A stretch of 64,000 nt of DNA from Sphingomonas sp. G-3-2-10 (lineage in GTDB: Bacteria; Pseudomonadota; Alphaproteobacteria; Sphingomonadales; Sphingomonadaceae), in assembly GCF_012927115.1 (NCBI RefSeq), contig NZ_JABBFY010000001.1:248001-312000 (forward strand). The letters run 5' to 3'. Both the position numbers and the translations under genes were made by a program. Under the pieces are notes generated by a model that saw only the letters and a list, made by a program, of their open reading frames with translations, did no database searches and had not been told where the DNA came from. This document shows positions 61,139 through 64,000 of this stretch, one piece after another. The first letter of the stretch is position 1. The number at the start of each line of letters is the position of its first letter.

Positions 61139-62308
61139 ATGTCTGCAGGGCGACGCAGGATACTCTTCGCCTGCACCACGGCGTTCACGATGGCGACCCT
61201 GTATCGCGGCCTGTTCCCGTATCTCGAGCGGCACGGCTGGGAGATCGAGATCGCGATCGGTGGGGGGGACCTGTCGGGCTTCAATCCCGCGGATTTCGGC
61301 GATCCGGTGATCCATCAACTGACGATCGAGCGTGAGCTTTCGCCGATTAAGGACATCGGTGGGCTGGCCTCCTTCGCCAAGCTGCTCTCGTCGCGCAAAT
61401 ACGACGTGATCCATGTCTCGACGCCCAAGGCCAGCCTGCTCGGCTCGATCGCCGCGGCGCTGACGCGCAATGGACCGGTCGTGTTCGTCTATCGCCGGCG
61501 GGTCTATGAGCTGATGAGCGGCATGAAGCAGCGGCTCTATATCGGCGTCGACAAGGTGATCGCCGCGCTTTCGAAAAAGGTTGTGCCGATCAGCCGCGAA
61601 CTGGGCGACCAGCTTGTCGGCGACGGCGTCTGCAAGCGCGAGAAGCTGCATTTCATCGGCAGCGGCTCGAGCAACGGCATCAACGTCGATCGCTTCGCAC
61701 CGGGTGCCGAGGCCAAAGGTGCCGCCGTGCTGCGCGCGGAACTGGGTATTCCGGCCGATGCGCCCGTGCTGCTGTTCGTCGGCAGGATCATCGGCGAGAA
61801 GGGCGTGGACCTGCTTCCCGAAGTCCATTCGCGGGTGAAGGAGCGTATTCCGGGCGCGCATCTGGTGCTGGTCGGTCCCGAGGATGATCGCGACCCGGTG
61901 AAGCCCGAGACGCTCAACTATTTCGGCAAGGGCGATCAGGTGCATTGGCTGGGGTATCGCAGCGACCCGCGCACTGCCTACGCGCTGGGCGACTTGTTCG
62001 TCTTCCCATCCTATTTCGAGGGGTTCGGCAATGTCCTGCTTGAAGCGGCAGCGATGGAGATCCCGTCGGTCGCATTCGACGTTTCGGGCGTCCGCGAAGC
62101 AGTCGCGAACGACGTGAGCGGGACGCTGGTGCCCTCGGGCGACGCGGCCGGCATGGCCGAGGCGAGCATTGCGATCCTGAACGATCCGGCGCTTCGCGAG
62201 CGGATGGCGAAGGCCGGGCGCGAACGGGTGGTGCGCGAATATGCCAGCGCCGTGGTGCATGAGGAAATCCGCAAGCTGTTGGAGGCGATTGCCGAGGCGG
62301 GGCGGTGA
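61139..62308 (+). CDS. GT4 family glycosyltransferase
   Basis: 389 residues from MSAGRRRILFACTTAFTMAT. It lacks a Gly-rich N-terminal loop but has the HVSTPKASLLGSIAA acceptor motif and the donor-domain landmarks VLLFVGRIIGEKGVDLLPE, HLVLVGPEDDRDPV and FPSYFEGFGNVLLEAAAME (EX7E). The pattern is that of capsule/exopolysaccharide enzymes such as N-acetylgalactosamine- or fucosyl-type transferases (PglA/WbnK-like). The acceptor sugar is unknown. Its stop overlaps the next gene (GTGA). Confidence 0.9.
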   Translation: MSAGRRRILFACTTAFTMATLYRGLFPYLERHGWEIEIAIGGGDLSGFNPADFGDPVIHQLTIERELSPIKDIGGLASFAKLLSSRKYDVIHVSTPKASLLGSIAAALTRNGPVVFVYRRRVYELMSGMKQRLYIGVDKVIAALSKKVVPISRELGDQLVGDGVCKREKLHFIGSGSSNGINVDRFAPGAEAKGAAVLRAELGIPADAPVLLFVGRIIGEKGVDLLPEVHSRVKERIPGAHLVLVGPEDDRDPVKPETLNYFGKGDQVHWLGYRSDPRTAYALGDLFVFPSYFEGFGNVLLEAAAMEIPSVAFDVSGVREAVANDVSGTLVPSGDAAGMAEASIAILNDPALRERMAKAGRERVVREYASAVVHEEIRKLLEAIAEAGR

Positions 62309-64000
62309 GCGGGACGAAGTACCGCCCTGATATCGACGGCCTTCGTGCGCTGGCGGTATTGCCGGTGCTTCTCTTCCACGCCGACTTCATGGTCTTTTCC
62401 GGCGGGTTCATCGGCGTCGACGTGTTCTTCGTGATCTCCGGCTATCTGATCACGTCGATCCTGTATCGCGAAGTGCAGGAGGGGACCTACACGCTCGCTG
62501 GATTCTACGATCGACGCATCCGGCGGATACTGCCGGCGTTGTTCTTCATGCTGGCGGTGACGCTGATCGCGGGATTGTTCATCCTGTTGCCGCGCGAGCT
62601 AGCGGAGTTGGGCCAGAGCAGTATCGCGACCGCACTCTTCTCGTCGAACATCTTCTTCTACCTTCAGAGCGGCTATTTCGATGCAGCGGCGAGCACCAAG
62701 CCGCTGCTCCACACCTGGTCCCTGGCAGTGGAGGAGCAATATTATATCTTCTTCCCTGTTGCGCTGTATCTCATCCACCGCTGGCTTCCCCGCTTCGTGG
62801 TGGCCGCGATGGTCGCGGGCGCGTTGATGTCTCTGGTACTCAGCATCGCATTGCTCGACCGCGCACAGAGCGCGACCTTCTACATGCTCCCCACCCGTGC
62901 CTGGGAGTTGTTTGCGGGGGGGCTGGTCGCGTTGATCGCGTGGCGCCCCGCGGCCGGACGCAATGCGATTGCGCTCGTCGGGCTTGGCATGATCCTCGTC
63001 GCGATCTTCGGTTATAAAGAGGCAATGCCATTTCCTGGCGCCGCCGCCTTGTTGCCGGTCGTGGGGTCCGCGGCGATCATCTTTGCCGGGGAGGGGACTC
63101 TGATCGGCCGCATGCTCGCGCTCGGTCCGCTGCGCGGAATCGGGTTGATCTCCTATTCGCTCTACCTCTGGCACTGGCCAGTGATCGTCTATGCGCGGTT
63201 CTTGTACGGCCCCGAACTGAGGACGGGTGTGGCAATCATGTGTCTCGCGGTTTCGTGCGGAATGGCGTGGCTTTCGTGGCGCTATGTCGAGAGGCCATTT
63301 AGGCGCTCGCGTGGCGCGGGGCATTCGCCGCGCAAGTCGCTGATTGCCGGTGGTGCATCAATCACGATCGCGTGCGGGATCAGCCTCTTGCTGCTCTCCG
63401 GGCTTCCGGCGCGGCTTCCGGCCCAAGCCATCACCGTTGCCGCTGCGGCACCGATTCCGGGTGCGCCACTCCCGCATTGCTTTGCCCAACCGGGTAGCAA
63501 GCCGACGATTGGCGACTGCCTGGACAATGTTCCCGGCCGTGCCACCGTTGTTCTGTGGGGAGATTCGCACGCGTTGCAATTTCTCGATGCACTGCAGACG
63601 GTGGCGGAACTGCGGCAAATGTCGGTGCGCCTCGCAGGGCGTGCGAGCTGTATGCCGTTGGTCGATGTCCGCTTCACGCGAGGCGAACGAGAGGATCCGG
63701 ATTGCGCGGCTTTCAACGCGATGGTGCTTGAGCGGATCGCGACAGACCCGCAGATACGCACTGTAGTGCTCTCGGGGCGATGGGCGCGCTTGAACTTTCC
63801 CGCGACGCATGACGAAGCGCAGCAATTGCTCGCGCCCGTCGGTCAGGCGTCACCGGCGGCGCCCGAATTGTTCCGGAACTCGCTGCTGGCAGTAATCGAC
63901 CGGCTTCGCGCGAACGGCAAGCGGGTGATTCTGATCGGCGACGTACCCGAATTCGAACAGCCCCTGGCGAGTTGTCTTGCGCGTTCGATCTGGATGCCCT
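62305..64000 (+). CDS. Acyltransferase with SGNH hydrolase domain, OafA/PatA-like (3' end beyond window)
   Basis: Open frame from a GTG at 62305 to the right edge without a stop, 565 codons. The first ~340 residues are an acyltransferase-3 membrane domain: RPDIDGLRALAVLPVLLFHA, GFIGVDVFFVISGYLITSIL, RRIRRILPALFFMLA and HTWSLAVEEQYYIFFP. After ~380 the SGNH domain begins, with VVLWGDSHALQFLDAL holding the catalytic Ser. The final His/Asp pair lies beyond the edge. Such fusions O-acetylate surface polysaccharides. Confidence 0.93.
   Translation, partial: MSGTKYRPDIDGLRALAVLPVLLFHADFMVFSGGFIGVDVFFVISGYLITSILYREVQEGTYTLAGFYDRRIRRILPALFFMLAVTLIAGLFILLPRELAELGQSSIATALFSSNIFFYLQSGYFDAAASTKPLLHTWSLAVEEQYYIFFPVALYLIHRWLPRFVVAAMVAGALMSLVLSIALLDRAQSATFYMLPTRAWELFAGGLVALIAWRPAAGRNAIALVGLGMILVAIFGYKEAMPFPGAAALLPVVGSAAIIFAGEGTLIGRMLALGPLRGIGLISYSLYLWHWPVIVYARFLYGPELRTGVAIMCLAVSCGMAWLSWRYVERPFRRSRGAGHSPRKSLIAGGASITIACGISLLLLSGLPARLPAQAITVAAAAPIPGAPLPHCFAQPGSKPTIGDCLDNVPGRATVVLWGDSHALQFLDALQTVAELRQMSVRLAGRASCMPLVDVRFTRGEREDPDCAAFNAMVLERIATDPQIRTVVLSGRWARLNFPATHDEAQQLLAPVGQASPAAPELFRNSLLAVIDRLRANGKRVILIGDVPEFEQPLASCLARSIWMP

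Noticed and set aside
1..64000. CRISPR arrays, insertion sequences, rRNA genes or a prophage
   Set aside because: No regularly spaced direct repeats, no transposase-like, phage structural or rRNA-like sequence was found on either strand.

Overview
The window looks like chromosomal DNA of a sphingomonad (alphaproteobacterium, probably Sphingomonas or a close relative). The evidence is high GC, dense GTGA/ATGA stop-start overlaps, a very large TonB-dependent receptor paired with pectate lyases, Flp-type pilins, a LexA box of the alphaproteobacterial type, and an exopolysaccharide locus of sphingan type at the right end. This assignment is inference from gene content and style. No rRNA, CRISPR array, insertion sequence, prophage or replication origin was seen; there are two tRNA genes.

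Layout. 1-1435: a DMT/EamA transporter cut by the left edge, divergent from an Lrp/AsnC regulator. 1551-9138: a pectin-utilisation locus with two secreted PL1 pectate lyases, a LacI-type regulator and an 1102-residue TonB receptor; a shared TGAYACCGGTT motif lies before the first lyase/LacI pair and before the receptor. 9172-13159: an ABC exporter with a GNAT enzyme, a DUF6916 protein, tRNA-Thr, an unassigned protein and a YjbR protein. 13170-17306: a serine hydrolase, rarA, a Gly-rich PadR regulator with a palindromic operator candidate, and a DUF2218 protein. 17455-21589: a glycosyltransferase, a small exported protein, an HSL-type hydrolase and a LuxR-type regulator.

21719-25106: radA behind an SOS box, a FrnE-like DsbA protein, a lipocalin and CvpA. 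25198-25992: a phytanoyl-CoA-dioxygenase-like protein. 26250-29988: a tightly overlapped operon (Fe-S scaffold, Kef-type antiporter, two related exported proteins, DUF423, a possible small membrane protein). 29996-36605: a possible TULIP/P47-like protein, an M1 peptidase, a DUF922 protease, a small membrane-anchored protein and a hybrid histidine kinase. 36683-42202: aroB-aroK, and on the other strand a 45-residue membrane peptide, a large exported protein, xerD and accA.

42282-43171: three Flp/Fap pilin genes, too short for most gene finders, with terminators and palindromes around them and no tad export genes nearby. 43227-47398: mutT, a methyltransferase, comF, grxC, a nitrilase-family amidase, DUF1178 and a Cys-containing exported protein. 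47478-51717: tRNA-Arg and the sulfate-activation operon cysD-cysNC-cysQ. 51797-53890: a UDP-glucuronate-epimerase-like enzyme and an M48 protease. 54079-64000: an exopolysaccharide locus with a small membrane protein, a polymerase/ligase fused to a long helical and beta-rich C-terminal part, a priming sugar transferase, two acyltransferases (the second cut by the right edge) and two GT4 glycosyltransferases.

Most of this is core or ordinary accessory content. The least explained items are the TULIP/P47-like protein, the paired exported paralogues in the antiporter operon, the Flp pilin trio with its palindromes, the pectin-regulon operator candidate, and the polymerase fusion. No single unmistakably new system stands out.
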